A DNA stretch of 15,358 nucleotides from Francisellaceae bacterium UBA6186. Lineage in GTDB: Bacteria; Pseudomonadota; Gammaproteobacteria; UBA6186; Azoamicaceae. The stretch covers positions 71,899 through 87,256 of the forward strand of contig DITK01000053.1 of assembly GCA_002422785.1 (NCBI GenBank). The letters run 5' to 3'. Below the pieces are notes generated by a model. It was not told the DNA's origin and did no database searches. It saw nothing but the letters and a program-made list of their open reading frames with translations. The position numbers and the translations under genes were made by a program. This document shows positions 6,429 to 14,704 of the stretch, in pieces; position 1 is the first letter of the stretch, and each line of letters starts with the position of its first letter.

Positions 6429-7464
6429 AACCGATAATATTTCTAGCAAATTAATAACTGCATTGCAACAACCAAATCACAAACTAGATACTTCTAAGCT
6501 AGAACAAAAAATTCGTCCTAAATATTTAAGTGAATACATTGGCCAACTTAAAATTAAGCAGCAAATGGATATTTTTATTAATGCAGCTAAAGGTAGGCTC
6601 GATGCGCTAGATCATTTACTACTATTTGGACCTCCAGGGCTTGGTAAAACTACTTTAGCCAATATTATAGCTAATGAGTTAGGGGTTAATTTACGACAAA
6701 CATCGGGTCCAGTATTAGAAAAAGCAGGAGACTTAGCAGCTTTAATTACCAATTTAGATCATGGTGATGTACTATTTATTGACGAAATTCATAGACTAAA
6801 CCCTAATATAGAAGAAGTTTTATATCCAGCAATGGAGGATCGCAAATTAGATATTATTATTGGTGAAGGACCAACTGCTAGAGCGATTAAATTAGATTTG
6901 CCGGCGTTTACTTTAGTTGGGGCAACTACGAGGGCTGGATTATTAACCGCACCTTTTAGAGATAGATTTGGGATTATATTGAGATTAGATTTTTATTCTG
7001 ATATAGAATTGCAGCAAGTTGTACAAAGATCGGCTAAAATTTTAAATATGAAGATTGAACCACAGGGAGCTTTGGAAATAGCCAGTAGATCTCGCGGTAC
7101 CCCTAGAATTGCGAACAGATTATTACGAAGAGTTCGGGATTATGCGGAAGTTGTTAAACATAATAAAGAAGAAATTGATTCACTAACGGTTAACGAGGCA
7201 TTAAATTTATTAGAAGTCGATACTTGTGGTTTCGATGCATTAGATCGACATTTTTTGCATATTATTGCGGAACAATTTGATGGCGGACCTGTGGGTATAG
7301 AAAGTATTGCTGCATCGTTAGGCGAAGACAAAGGTACTTTAGAAGATATCTTAGAACCATATTTAATTCAGCAAGGTTTTCTAGTCCGCACCCCTCGTGG
7401 GCGTGTGTTAACAACTAAAGCGTATCAACATTTACAAATAATTAAGGATCCATATGGAAAGTAA
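6421..7464 (+). CDS. ruvB: Holliday junction branch migration ATPase RuvB
   Basis: RuvB is the hexameric AAA+ motor that pumps DNA through the RuvA-bound junction. The product is 347 residues, close to the E. coli length (336). Walker A GPPGLGKT is at residues 70-77 and Walker B DEIH at 121-124. The sensor and arginine-finger region GATTRAGLLTAPFRDRFG is intact, as is the sensor II segment RGTPRIANRLLRRVRD. The C-terminal winged-helix domain ends in LEPYLIQQGFLVRTPRGR. The ATG lies inside the last codons of ruvA, an 8-base overlap that implies translational coupling and balanced output. Its own 3' end overlaps tolQ by 11 bases, so RuvAB and the Tol genes probably share a transcript. Confidence 0.98.
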   Translation: MIKTDNISSKLITALQQPNHKLDTSKLEQKIRPKYLSEYIGQLKIKQQMDIFINAAKGRLDALDHLLLFGPPGLGKTTLANIIANELGVNLRQTSGPVLEKAGDLAALITNLDHGDVLFIDEIHRLNPNIEEVLYPAMEDRKLDIIIGEGPTARAIKLDLPAFTLVGATTRAGLLTAPFRDRFGIILRLDFYSDIELQQVVQRSAKILNMKIEPQGALEIASRSRGTPRIANRLLRRVRDYAEVVKHNKEEIDSLTVNEALNLLEVDTCGFDALDRHFLHIIAEQFDGGPVGIESIAASLGEDKGTLEDILEPYLIQQGFLVRTPRGRVLTTKAYQHLQIIKDPYGK

Positions 7465-8173
7465 TTTTTCATTTATTACAATGTTTTTTAAAGCTAGCTT
7501 TTTAGTACAGCTTGTTATGCTAGGATTGCTTATTAGTTCAGTATTAAGTTGGGCGATAATATTTAATCGCAGCAGATGTATATCAGCTAGGTCTTTAGTG
7601 TTTGATAAATTTCAATCATTACTCCATTCTGGGGTAGAGTTGTTAACTTTGTACAAACAGATATCAGCACAAAAAAATAAAATTGGAGTAGAGGCGATTT
7701 TTTTTAAGGGCATAAATGAATTTTTAAATTTATCTAAAAATAATCATTTTAAACCTAGTCTAATAGTTAAAGAAGTACAGCGTGCTATGGTCATAGCTTT
7801 GCATCACGAACATGAATTATTGGAAAAAAATTTGGCTACTCTAGCTACTATTCAGTCTATTTCTCCTTATGTTGGATTATTTGGTACTATTTGGGGCATT
7901 ATGAGTGTATTTCATCAGTTGGGTCATGCTACTGGTCAAGCGACTTTGGCAGTTGTCGCTCCTGGTATTTCAGAGGCATTAATTGCAACTGCAATGGGTC
8001 TATTTGCAGCGATTCCAGCTGGAATTTTCTATAATAAATTTATTTGTAAAATTGATGGGCTAACTGCTAGTTATCAAAGATCCATGCAAGAATTAATTGG
8101 AGTTATAGGTAAAAGAATTTATTATCGTAATCAGCAAACATCTCAAATTATCTCTCAAACAATGGAAATTTAA
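7454..8173 (+). CDS. tolQ: Tol-Pal system proton channel subunit TolQ
   Basis: TolQ is an inner-membrane protein of the ExbB/MotA family. With TolR it forms the proton-driven motor that energises TolA for outer-membrane constriction at division. The product is 239 residues with three membrane helices at about 13-37, 131-155 and 166-191. The conserved channel segment SPYVGLFGTIWGIM has Thr145, and a second conserved threonine lies near 179 in ALIATAMGL. The start overlaps the end of ruvB by 11 bases. AAGGA at 7444-7448 lies 5 bases before the ATG and gives a clear ribosome-binding site inside ruvB. ybgC, commonly found just before tolQ, is missing here. tolR follows after 2 bases. Confidence 0.97.
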   Translation: MESNFSFITMFFKASFLVQLVMLGLLISSVLSWAIIFNRSRCISARSLVFDKFQSLLHSGVELLTLYKQISAQKNKIGVEAIFFKGINEFLNLSKNNHFKPSLIVKEVQRAMVIALHHEHELLEKNLATLATIQSISPYVGLFGTIWGIMSVFHQLGHATGQATLAVVAPGISEALIATAMGLFAAIPAGIFYNKFICKIDGLTASYQRSMQELIGVIGKRIYYRNQQTSQIISQTMEI

Positions 8174-8175
8174 AG

Positions 8176-8601
8176 ATGTTAATTAACAACAAAAAATCTA
8201 GAAGACAAGTAGCAGAAATAAACGTAGTTCCTTATGTCGATGTTATGTTAGTGTTATTAGTTATATTTATGGCTACCGCACCAATGATTATGCAAGGGGT
8301 GCAGATCAATTTACCGAAAATGCATGCTAAGACTCTGGAAGGGAAAAAGGATAATTGTCCTATAGTAGTGTCCGTTGATTCAGCAGAAAATTTATATTTA
8401 AACATAGCTGCCAACCCAAATAAGCCGATTGATCAAAAACAACTACAAATAGAAGTCGCAGCAGCTATATTGCGGGATCCGTCTAGGATAGTTACAGTTA
8501 AAGCTGATCAACAAGTTAGCTATAAATCTGTATTGCATGCTATGGTGTTATTGCAAACTTCTGGTGTTGCAAGTGTTGGTTTAGAAACAGAGGGTGTATA
8601 A
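8176..8601 (+). CDS. tolR: Tol-Pal system protein TolR
   Basis: TolR is a single-pass inner-membrane protein of the ExbD family that pairs with TolQ. The product is 141 residues, the normal length. After a basic cytoplasmic N-terminus, EINVVPYVDVMLVLL carries the membrane aspartate at Asp22, equivalent to E. coli Asp23, which takes part in proton flow. The single helix spans about 20-40. The periplasmic domain follows and ends with the typical VLLQTSGVASVGLETEG. The wording EINVVPYVD matches gammaproteobacterial TolR better than the alphaproteobacterial form. It begins 2 bases after tolQ with only a weak AAAG upstream, and is separated from tolA by 8 bases. Confidence 0.96.
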   Translation: MLINNKKSRRQVAEINVVPYVDVMLVLLVIFMATAPMIMQGVQINLPKMHAKTLEGKKDNCPIVVSVDSAENLYLNIAANPNKPIDQKQLQIEVAAAILRDPSRIVTVKADQQVSYKSVLHAMVLLQTSGVASVGLETEGV

Positions 8602-8609
8602 AGTTAAAT

Positions 8610-9527
8610 ATGACAAACAATTTTCATCATCAATTAGATAATAATAAAATTAGTAAAGATTTATTAAAATCAATACTGACCCATGGTTTGATATTTATTA
8701 GTATTATTCTGGTTGGTTTTATCCAAAATAAAACAATATTTTCTGATATCAATCCAATCCAAAATACAATTAACAATGAAAGTCAGCATCGAAATATTTA
8801 TAAAAATATAGTGCAAGCAAATTTAATTGATGGTGACATGGTGCAGCAGGCATTAAAACGACAAGAGCTACAGGCTGCTGATAAAATAATTAGAGAAAAA
8901 AAAATACAGCAACAAGAAAAAAATTTAGCTCAGTTAACAAAAATGGCTGAACAAGAAATGTTGAAAGCCAAACAAGAAGCACTAAAAGCCAAACAAGATC
9001 GGGAACAGCTTAAAAAAGAGCAAGAAAGTTTGCAGCAAACCGCAAATAAGCTTAAAAATCAAGCTAAAGAATTATCAAGCCAGCAAGAAAAATTAGATAA
9101 ATTAAAAGCGCAACAAGCTCAAAAAAAAAAGCTTGAAGCAACACCTTTAGCAGCGACATCAACCAATCAAAAAACCACTGATGTTAATCACAGCTCTACT
9201 TCTGCCACTATGCAATCCACTATCCAAACTGAAACTAGTAATTACCAATCAAAATGGCGTGCTGAAATTATTAACAATCGCAAAAAGACGATGTTTTTCC
9301 CTGAACATTTAGTATGTTCTATTAAAATAAAAATTATGCCTGATGGTAATTTAGCTTTAGTCAAAATTGAAAAATCGAGTGGTAACATGGCTTATGATTC
9401 CTTTTCTGAACAAGCTATATACAAATCGGCACCATTTGACATGCCAGTAGATCCATTAGTAAATCAAAAATTAGTAGAAGAGGAGTATATGTTTAAGTTT
9501 GATGACAGTACTTTTAATAATGATTAG
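8610..9527 (+). CDS. tolA: Cell envelope integrity protein TolA
   Basis: TolA spans the periplasm and links the TolQR motor to TolB and Pal. The product is 305 residues, shorter than E. coli TolA (421) because the helical domain is shorter. A membrane anchor at about 21-38 contains Ser21 and His25 in the SxxxH spacing that contacts TolQR in E. coli. Domain II (about 70-175) is a coiled coil rich in Lys, Gln, Ala and Glu, with a small repeat LKAKQEALKAKQD near 115-127. A Ser/Thr/Gln-rich linker follows at about 176-205. The globular C-terminal domain III (about 208-305) contains KIKIMPDGNLALVKIEKSSG. The sequence is strongly diverged, so naming relies on architecture and on its place between tolR and tolB. 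Confidence 0.93.
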   Translation: MTNNFHHQLDNNKISKDLLKSILTHGLIFISIILVGFIQNKTIFSDINPIQNTINNESQHRNIYKNIVQANLIDGDMVQQALKRQELQAADKIIREKKIQQQEKNLAQLTKMAEQEMLKAKQEALKAKQDREQLKKEQESLQQTANKLKNQAKELSSQQEKLDKLKAQQAQKKKLEATPLAATSTNQKTTDVNHSSTSATMQSTIQTETSNYQSKWRAEIINNRKKTMFFPEHLVCSIKIKIMPDGNLALVKIEKSSGNMAYDSFSEQAIYKSAPFDMPVDPLVNQKLVEEEYMFKFDDSTFNND

Positions 9528-9544
9528 TTTATTTGGATAAATTT

Positions 9545-10903
9545 ATGTTGAAAAAAATAATTTTAGCTTGGTTATTGTTTAATTTAGGATTTTTAGTAAA
9601 TCAAAGTTTAGCCAAAGTTATCCATATTAGAGTTAATGAAGCTCGAGATGTTGGCATCAAAATGGTCATTTTGCCTTTTAACAATCTTGCAAAATATAGT
9701 CAATCTAAACAAATAACTGAAATTATGAATAATGACTTAAATTATAGTGGGCAATTTAAAATACTAGAATTAAGTTTAGATGATATTGATACTTTAGAAA
9801 AAATACCACTTAATATAGAACATATTGATTTTAAATTTTGGCGCAATACTGGAGCTGAGTATTTATTACTAACTAAGTTATATCCATCTAGTGATGCGCA
9901 AAAATTAATAGTAAATTTAAAATTATTAGATTTATATAAGCCACTAGATGCCATCCATTTTAATACAGAAATAATTAAGCATCCGAATGAAAGCTCTCGT
10001 CAATTAGCACACAGGATTAGTAATATTATTTTTGAAAACTTAACTGGTATTAAGGGTGACTTTAAAACAAAAATTGCATATATAAAAGCTGAACGTTTAG
10101 GGGCGGAAAATCCAGAATATAGTTTAAATATAGCTGATTTTGATGGGTTTAATGAATATACATTATTTTCAGCAACATACCCTATTATGTCGCCAAGCTG
10201 GTCTCCTGACGGTACAAAAATTGCTTTTGTTTCATTCAAAAATCATAGATCTAGTATCAACATTGCTAATTTAGCCACTAATAAAATTAATGTTATTACT
10301 AAATATCCGGGAATTAATGGAGCACCATCTTGGTCGCCAACTGGAGATAAATTAGCTGTAGTGCTATCTAAAGATGGTTATCCTAAAATTTATATTTTAG
10401 ATATAGCTAATGGTAATTTGCAAAAAATAACTAACGGTATAGCTATCGACACTGAACCTTGTTGGAGTCGTGATGCTAAAGAAATATTTTTTACTTCTAA
10501 TCGAGGTGGTAAACCTCAAATTTATAAAGTTTTGTTGTCTGACGGTCAAGTTAATCGTGTAACTTTCACGGGCGATTACAATGCTACTCCAGTTTTAACT
10601 CCAGATAATAGATATTTAGTCATGTTGCATTGTAGAGAAAATTGTAGTAAAACTGATACAAGATTTAACATAGCGTTACAATCTTTAGATAGTGGTAAAG
10701 TTAAGATTTTAACCACCGCCGGGATGGAAGATTCTCCGGCTATATCTCCTAATGGTACTATGGTTGTTTATAGCACGAAACAAAATAAAGAAAGCAACAA
10801 AGTTTTGGCTGGTGTTTCTATAGAAGGTAATTTTAATAAATATTTGCCTATAATGGGTAATAGTAATTTAAAAAATCCAGCGTGGTCACCATTTTTGGAA
10901 TAA
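9545..10903 (+). CDS. tolB: Tol-Pal system beta-propeller protein TolB
   Basis: TolB is a periplasmic protein that shuttles between Pal and TolA. The product is 452 residues including a signal peptide (about 1-23, cleaved after SLA). The N-terminal alpha/beta domain covers about 24-165. A six-bladed propeller follows with recurring TolB/WD-like motifs: PSWSPDGTKIAF, PSWSPTGDKLAV, PCWSRDAKEIFF, PVLTPDNRYLVM, PAISPNGTMVVY and PAWSPF. The frame opens at a TTG at 9533, but the ATG at 9545 has TGGAT 6 bases upstream and gives a standard signal peptide, so I start there. The stop codon overlaps an alternative ATG of pal (TAATG). Confidence 0.96.
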   Translation: MLKKIILAWLLFNLGFLVNQSLAKVIHIRVNEARDVGIKMVILPFNNLAKYSQSKQITEIMNNDLNYSGQFKILELSLDDIDTLEKIPLNIEHIDFKFWRNTGAEYLLLTKLYPSSDAQKLIVNLKLLDLYKPLDAIHFNTEIIKHPNESSRQLAHRISNIIFENLTGIKGDFKTKIAYIKAERLGAENPEYSLNIADFDGFNEYTLFSATYPIMSPSWSPDGTKIAFVSFKNHRSSINIANLATNKINVITKYPGINGAPSWSPTGDKLAVVLSKDGYPKIYILDIANGNLQKITNGIAIDTEPCWSRDAKEIFFTSNRGGKPQIYKVLLSDGQVNRVTFTGDYNATPVLTPDNRYLVMLHCRENCSKTDTRFNIALQSLDSGKVKILTTAGMEDSPAISPNGTMVVYSTKQNKESNKVLAGVSIEGNFNKYLPIMGNSNLKNPAWSPFLE

Positions 10904-10935
10904 TGTTAAAAAAGTTAATTAGTCAGGGGGTTAAT

Positions 10936-11457
10936 GTGTTACAAATTATTTATAAAAAATTTAATAGTATTAGTGTAAATTTATTGATTTTACTAATAAG
11001 TAGTTTATTAATTATTAGTTGCTCAAATAATAAACCTACCTACTTAAGGCCAGGTTCTCATTCTAAAAATGTTGATTCTTTTGCTTTTTATGGAGAAGAG
11101 ATAACCCCTAACCAAGAAAAAGATCTGTTATCAGAAAATGTTATCTATTTTGGTTATAATCAAGACGATATTACACACCGTTATGAATTAGTATTATTAG
11201 CTCATGCAAAGCATATGATAGAAAATCCTAAATTAAAATTACGGATTGATGGCCATACTGATGAGCGTGGTAGTGCTGAATATAATATTGGTTTAGGCGA
11301 AAGAAGAGCTAAAGCTATTTTAAGATTTATAGAACTAAAAGGCATACGTAACGATAGATTAGTTGACGTAAGTTATGGTAAAGAAAAACCAGCAGCGATA
11401 GGGCATAACGAAGAAGCATGGCGTTTAAACCGTAGAGCAGAACTTACTTATGAGTAA
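10936..11457 (+). CDS. pal: Peptidoglycan-associated lipoprotein Pal
   Basis: Pal is an outer-membrane lipoprotein whose OmpA-like domain binds peptidoglycan. It completes the Tol-Pal bridge. I start at the GTG at 10936, because AGGGGG (10925-10930) lies 5 bases before it. This gives 173 residues, the same as E. coli Pal, with a normal lipoprotein signal ending in LIIS-Cys29. Starts at ATG 10903 (overlapping the tolB stop) or GTG 10882 would give abnormally long signal regions. The OmpA-like domain begins near residue 68 (NVIYFGY). DGHTDERG is at 105-112 and YNIGLGERRA at 116-125, the peptidoglycan-contacting segments. VSYGKEKP and NRRAELTYE close the domain. Confidence 0.95.
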   Translation: MLQIIYKKFNSISVNLLILLISSLLIISCSNNKPTYLRPGSHSKNVDSFAFYGEEITPNQEKDLLSENVIYFGYNQDDITHRYELVLLAHAKHMIENPKLKLRIDGHTDERGSAEYNIGLGERRAKAILRFIELKGIRNDRLVDVSYGKEKPAAIGHNEEAWRLNRRAELTYE

Positions 11458-11500
11458 TTTAACTTTTAGCTACCGTTAAAAAATACAATAGGTGAATTAA

Positions 11501-12211
11501 ATGCTATTACTCCGATTAAAATCAAATTTTTTACAGGTAGTATGTTGGTGTTTTGTAATTATACTATTTTTTGCCCATCAAGTTTGCTGGTCTAGATCAT
11601 CGATCTCGGAACTAGAAGCCAGACTTGATGGCATAGAGAATAAATTAGATAGTAATTTAAATTTTGAATTATCTAGTAAAATGGAATTTTTACAAAAAGA
11701 GATCCAGGAATTGCGTGGCACAATAGAAGAGCAACAGCATTTAATTTCTAATTTAACAAGTGTTAATAATCATAAAGAAATTGTTTCAAATCAAACTAAA
11801 ATAAACTTGAAAAATAATATATTACAACAAGATCAAGCTGCATATAATGCAGCCTATAAATTAATTGAAGATCAAAACTTTCCTGAGGCCATAGTTGCAT
11901 TTAAAGATTTTTTATCGCAATTCCATGATAGTAAATATTCCCCTAACGCCACATATTGGCTGGGAGATTTATTTTTAACTGATCATAAGCTTGATATAGC
12001 AGCGAATTATTTTTTACAAGTTGTTGATAAATATAAAGAGCATGATAAAGCACCTGATGCTTTATTAAAATTAGGCATGCTAGAATTAGAACGTGAAAAT
12101 TGGCAAGCAGCTAGGAATTATTTTTTAAAAATTAAGAAAGATTATTCTAATTCTTCTAGGGTACATATGGCAGATGCCAAATTAAAGAGCTTAGATCGAG
12201 ACGCTAATTAA
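11501..12211 (+). CDS. cpoB: Cell division coordinator CpoB (YbgF), Tol-Pal associated
   Basis: CpoB is a periplasmic protein that links PBP1B peptidoglycan synthesis to Tol-driven outer-membrane constriction. The product is 236 residues. A hydrophobic N-terminus (about 11-30) acts as a signal peptide, though the cleavage site is unclear (QVCWS-RSS). A coiled-coil trimerisation region (about 33-85, SISELEARLDGIENKLDS) follows, then a polar linker and three tetratricopeptide repeats from about 120 to the end (AAYKLIEDQNFPEAIVAFKDF, the YWLGD helix pair, and LLKLGMLELERENWQAARNYF). AGGTGA (11490-11495) lies 5 bases before the ATG. It is the last classical tol gene. The next gene, manC, starts one base after its stop. 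Confidence 0.94.
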   Translation: MLLLRLKSNFLQVVCWCFVIILFFAHQVCWSRSSISELEARLDGIENKLDSNLNFELSSKMEFLQKEIQELRGTIEEQQHLISNLTSVNNHKEIVSNQTKINLKNNILQQDQAAYNAAYKLIEDQNFPEAIVAFKDFLSQFHDSKYSPNATYWLGDLFLTDHKLDIAANYFLQVVDKYKEHDKAPDALLKLGMLELERENWQAARNYFLKIKKDYSNSSRVHMADAKLKSLDRDAN

Positions 12212-12212
12212 C

Positions 12213-13622
12213 GTGATTACTCCTATTATTTTATCTGGAGGCAACGGAACTCGCATTTGGCCGCTTTCTAGATCTCATTACCCTAAGCAATATTTATCGC
12301 TACTAGATACACAACATACTTTATTCCAAGAGACCGTTTTACGTGTAACTTGTAATAAATTTAGTCCGCCTATGATTATTTGTAATAACGATCATCGTTT
12401 CTTAGTCGCAGAACAATTACAATTAATTAATATAATTCCATCTCATATAATTTTAGAAACTGAAGCTAAAAATACCGCTCCAGCCATTGCTATTGCTTGT
12501 TTATTACAAACAGATCCAGAACAATTATTGTTAGTATTGCCAGCCGATCATACGATAGAAAATTTAGAAAATTTTTATCAAGCCATAGAGGCGGCTCAAC
12601 TTAATGCGCTAGATAATCAAATTATAACTTTTGGCATAAAACCTAGTAATCCCGAAGTTAATTATGGTTATATTCAACTAGGACAGCAATTAAGCAACAA
12701 TAAAGCTTTATATCAAGTAGCTAGTTTTATTGAAAAACCTAATATTGATATTGCAAAAAAAATTTTTAATTCTGATCAATATTACTGGAATAGTGGAATA
12801 CTGTTATTTAAAGCAAGTTCCATGCTAAAAGAATTAAAACTTTTACAACCAAAATTATTGGCTAGTTGTAAAAACACCCTGGATCTTGCAACGCAAGATT
12901 TAGATTTTTTAAGATTGAATTCAGAATTAATTTATAGTATTCCAAATAATTCAATTGATTATGCGGTAATGGAGCATACTAAAAAAGCTGTGGTTATGCC
13001 GGTTGATTTAACATGGTCAGATCTTGGGTCGTTCGATGCCTTATGGAATATCTCAAAAAAAGATATATATAATAATGTCATTATTGGCGATGTAATAATT
13101 AAAAACACCAACAATTCTTATATCCGAACAGAAAATCAGCTAATTTCTGTTATAGGATTAAGCAATATTATTGTTGTTGCAACTACAGATGCTATTTTAA
13201 TTAGTTCCAAAGACCAAATTAATCATATTAAAGAACTGGTTCAGCAGCTTAAAGATCAAAATAGAACAGAGTTTTATACTCATAAAAAAGTTTACCGTCC
13301 TTGGGGATATTATCAAACTATTGATTTAGCAGATCGTTTCCAAGTAAAAAAAATTATGATTAAACCTGGTGCTAAAATTTCCAATCAAATACATTACCAT
13401 CGCTCTGAACATTGGGTAGTAGTTAAAGGTACAGCTAAAATTACTAAGGGCGAAGAAATATTATTACTGCACGAAAATGAATCTATTTATTTACCCATGG
13501 GTATGAAACATCGGGTAGAAAATCCTGGTAAAATTGCGTTACATTTAATAGAAGTACAATCTGGATCTTATTTAGGTGAAGATGATATTGTTAGGATTGA
13601 AGATGAATATGGCAGATTTTAA
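12213..13622 (+). CDS. manC: Bifunctional mannose-1-phosphate guanylyltransferase / mannose-6-phosphate isomerase (type II)
   Basis: This enzyme interconverts fructose-6-phosphate and mannose-6-phosphate and makes GDP-mannose from mannose-1-phosphate and GTP, feeding polysaccharide synthesis. The product is 469 residues (E. coli ManC, 478) and matches it from end to end. The N-terminal nucleotidyltransferase shows GGNGTR at 9-14, PLSR at 17-20 and PKQ at 24-26, and the FIEKP motif at 172-176. The C-terminal cupin isomerase domain begins at RPWGYY (residue 362) and contains QIHYHRSEHWVVVKGTA with His394, His396, Glu399 and His400 as metal ligands. The start is GTG. No ManB (phosphomannomutase) or GDP-mannose user is visible next to it. 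One base separates it from cpoB, so it rides on the tol transcript. I see no terminator between 13623 and 13651. Confidence 0.95.
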   Translation: MITPIILSGGNGTRIWPLSRSHYPKQYLSLLDTQHTLFQETVLRVTCNKFSPPMIICNNDHRFLVAEQLQLINIIPSHIILETEAKNTAPAIAIACLLQTDPEQLLLVLPADHTIENLENFYQAIEAAQLNALDNQIITFGIKPSNPEVNYGYIQLGQQLSNNKALYQVASFIEKPNIDIAKKIFNSDQYYWNSGILLFKASSMLKELKLLQPKLLASCKNTLDLATQDLDFLRLNSELIYSIPNNSIDYAVMEHTKKAVVMPVDLTWSDLGSFDALWNISKKDIYNNVIIGDVIIKNTNNSYIRTENQLISVIGLSNIIVVATTDAILISSKDQINHIKELVQQLKDQNRTEFYTHKKVYRPWGYYQTIDLADRFQVKKIMIKPGAKISNQIHYHRSEHWVVVKGTAKITKGEEILLLHENESIYLPMGMKHRVENPGKIALHLIEVQSGSYLGEDDIVRIEDEYGRF

Positions 13623-13651
13623 GGCTATTAATTTAATAACTGATTTTTACA

Positions 13652-13695
13652 TATAAGGATCCAATAAAAATGCTTTATGATAATATGTATTTCAT
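13652..13695 (-). pseudogene. B': remnant of a second copy of the TPR gene
   Basis: On the minus strand, an ATG overlaps the A' stop as ATGA and reads MKYI, then a serine-containing stub, and stops at codon 7. The bases match two separate parts of gene B: 13682-13695 equals the B start (14691-14704), and 13652-13685 equals an internal B segment (about 14065-14098) with one mismatch. The join deletes about 596 bases, which is not a multiple of three, so the frame is lost. The shared bases AAT/AATA at the join suggest a microhomology deletion. Nothing of B is recognisable beyond 13652. Confidence 0.8.
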
Positions 13696-13840
13696 GGAGA
13701 TGGCTTAGAATGGTTTGTAGCAACATTTTCAGTATTTTTCTGTTTTGGTTCTCTTTCAAGCTTTATTTTTGCTCCAAACATTGGACCCAAGCCTAAACCT
13801 GCTGACAAATTAGCAGTATCTTTTTTTTCTGCACTACTAG
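13682..13840 (-). repeat. Direct repeat, second copy (matches 14691-14849)
   Basis: These 159 bases match 14691-14849 with four mismatches by my count (about 97%), at a constant offset of 1009 bases. They cover the end of A', the ATGA junction and the first bases of B'. The next 32 bases, 13841-13872, match 15039-15070 with one mismatch, at an offset 189 bases greater. Confidence 0.9.
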
Positions 13841-13877
13841 CTTGCAATTTTCCAGATACAGCATTTACATCTTTCAT
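13692..13877 (-). pseudogene. A': truncated, internally deleted copy of gene A
   Basis: The open frame encodes 61 residues that are two joined fragments of gene A. DVNAVSGKLQA corresponds to DVNALSGKLQA in A. SSAEKKDTANLS to the end corresponds to the last 48 residues of A with two substitutions. An internal deletion of 189 bases (63 codons) keeps the frame. Everything upstream of DVNA is missing, and an ATG formed at the junction overlaps the stop of gene B as ATGA. The copy is either a relic or a still-translated fragment. With no signal peptide and little left of the repetitive core, I treat it as a pseudogene. The near identity with A shows that the duplication is recent. Confidence 0.8.
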
Positions 13878-14704
13878 TGCGATTTATTTGCTTTTTTTAA
13901 TGCATTTTCATAGTAATTTTTTATCACAATAAATCTTGCGTCTTTGATTATGCCAGGGTTAAATTCTTGCTGGGTATCTAATATATTTTTAGCCTCTTCA
14001 AATTGACCTCTCATAACATGAACAGCCACTGCTGCTGCAGAACTTCTCCAATCTAGAAATGGCTTATAAGGATCCAACAAAAATGCTTTATGATAATAAT
14101 CAATGACTTTATCATCTTCTTTGAACTCATACGATACAGCAGCTAACAGCAAATATATAACTGGATCCCGATCATACATTTTAAGTGCTTTTTCAAAATA
14201 CTTCTTAGCATTATTCCAATCATTGGCATAAATAAAATCAGTTCCTAAAGCTACATACCCCTTATACCAACCAGGATAATCATTAATTATTTCTTTTGCC
14301 AAATCTATCGCTTTACATTTTTCATCTAGTTCTTGATAGGCTGCATGCAATAATGATTTATGGTATCTGATATCATAGTTTGCATTAATTATAGTTTTTT
14401 CTAAAACTTCCTTGGCTTCTTTATAATGCCTTCCAAGGCTCATATAAAAATCGGCTAAGATTAATTGATAACTACCATCAATTGAACAAATAGTTTCATA
14501 ATTTTTCCATAATTGGGTTTTTTTGTCTCTAGCTATTGTGTTGTCAAATGCAATTTCAAAAGCTTTTCTTCTGCATATGCTATTTCCAAAATGAGGATAA
14601 AAATCAGCAAATGGATCAATTATTATTTCTTTAATTGGTTTTTTTTCAGCAATAGCTAAATTATACGAACAACATAATATCCACAATAACAATATGTATT
14701 TCAT
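13874..14704 (-). CDS. Gene B: secreted tetratricopeptide-repeat protein, unrecognised
   Basis: The product is 276 residues. A signal peptide (about 1-19) ends in NLAIA-E, a good signal peptidase I site, so it is probably periplasmic or exported. The mature part is almost entirely TPR-like helix pairs, for example LADFYMSLGRHYKEAKEVLEKT, NDWNNAKKYFEKALKMYDRDP, EDDKVIDYYHKAFLLDP and GQFEEAKNILDTQQEF. Such repeats bind peptides or proteins. Three cysteines occur in the mature chain. The ATG overlaps the gene A stop (ATGA) with no Shine-Dalgarno, so its translation depends on A. The gene's own stop overlaps the start of A'. Constant pairing suggests that B works on or protects against A. I do not recognise a named family. 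Confidence 0.85.
   Translation of the reverse strand: MKYILLLWILCCSYNLAIAEKKPIKEIIIDPFADFYPHFGNSICRRKAFEIAFDNTIARDKKTQLWKNYETICSIDGSYQLILADFYMSLGRHYKEAKEVLEKTIINANYDIRYHKSLLHAAYQELDEKCKAIDLAKEIINDYPGWYKGYVALGTDFIYANDWNNAKKYFEKALKMYDRDPVIYLLLAAVSYEFKEDDKVIDYYHKAFLLDPYKPFLDWRSSAAAVAVHVMRGQFEEAKNILDTQQEFNPGIIKDARFIVIKNYYENALKKANKSQ

Noticed and set aside
13874..14704. Gene B as a lipoprotein, because of the CC in its signal region
   Set aside because: The residues before the cysteines (WIL, ILC) do not fit a lipobox, while AIA before Glu fits signal peptidase I well.
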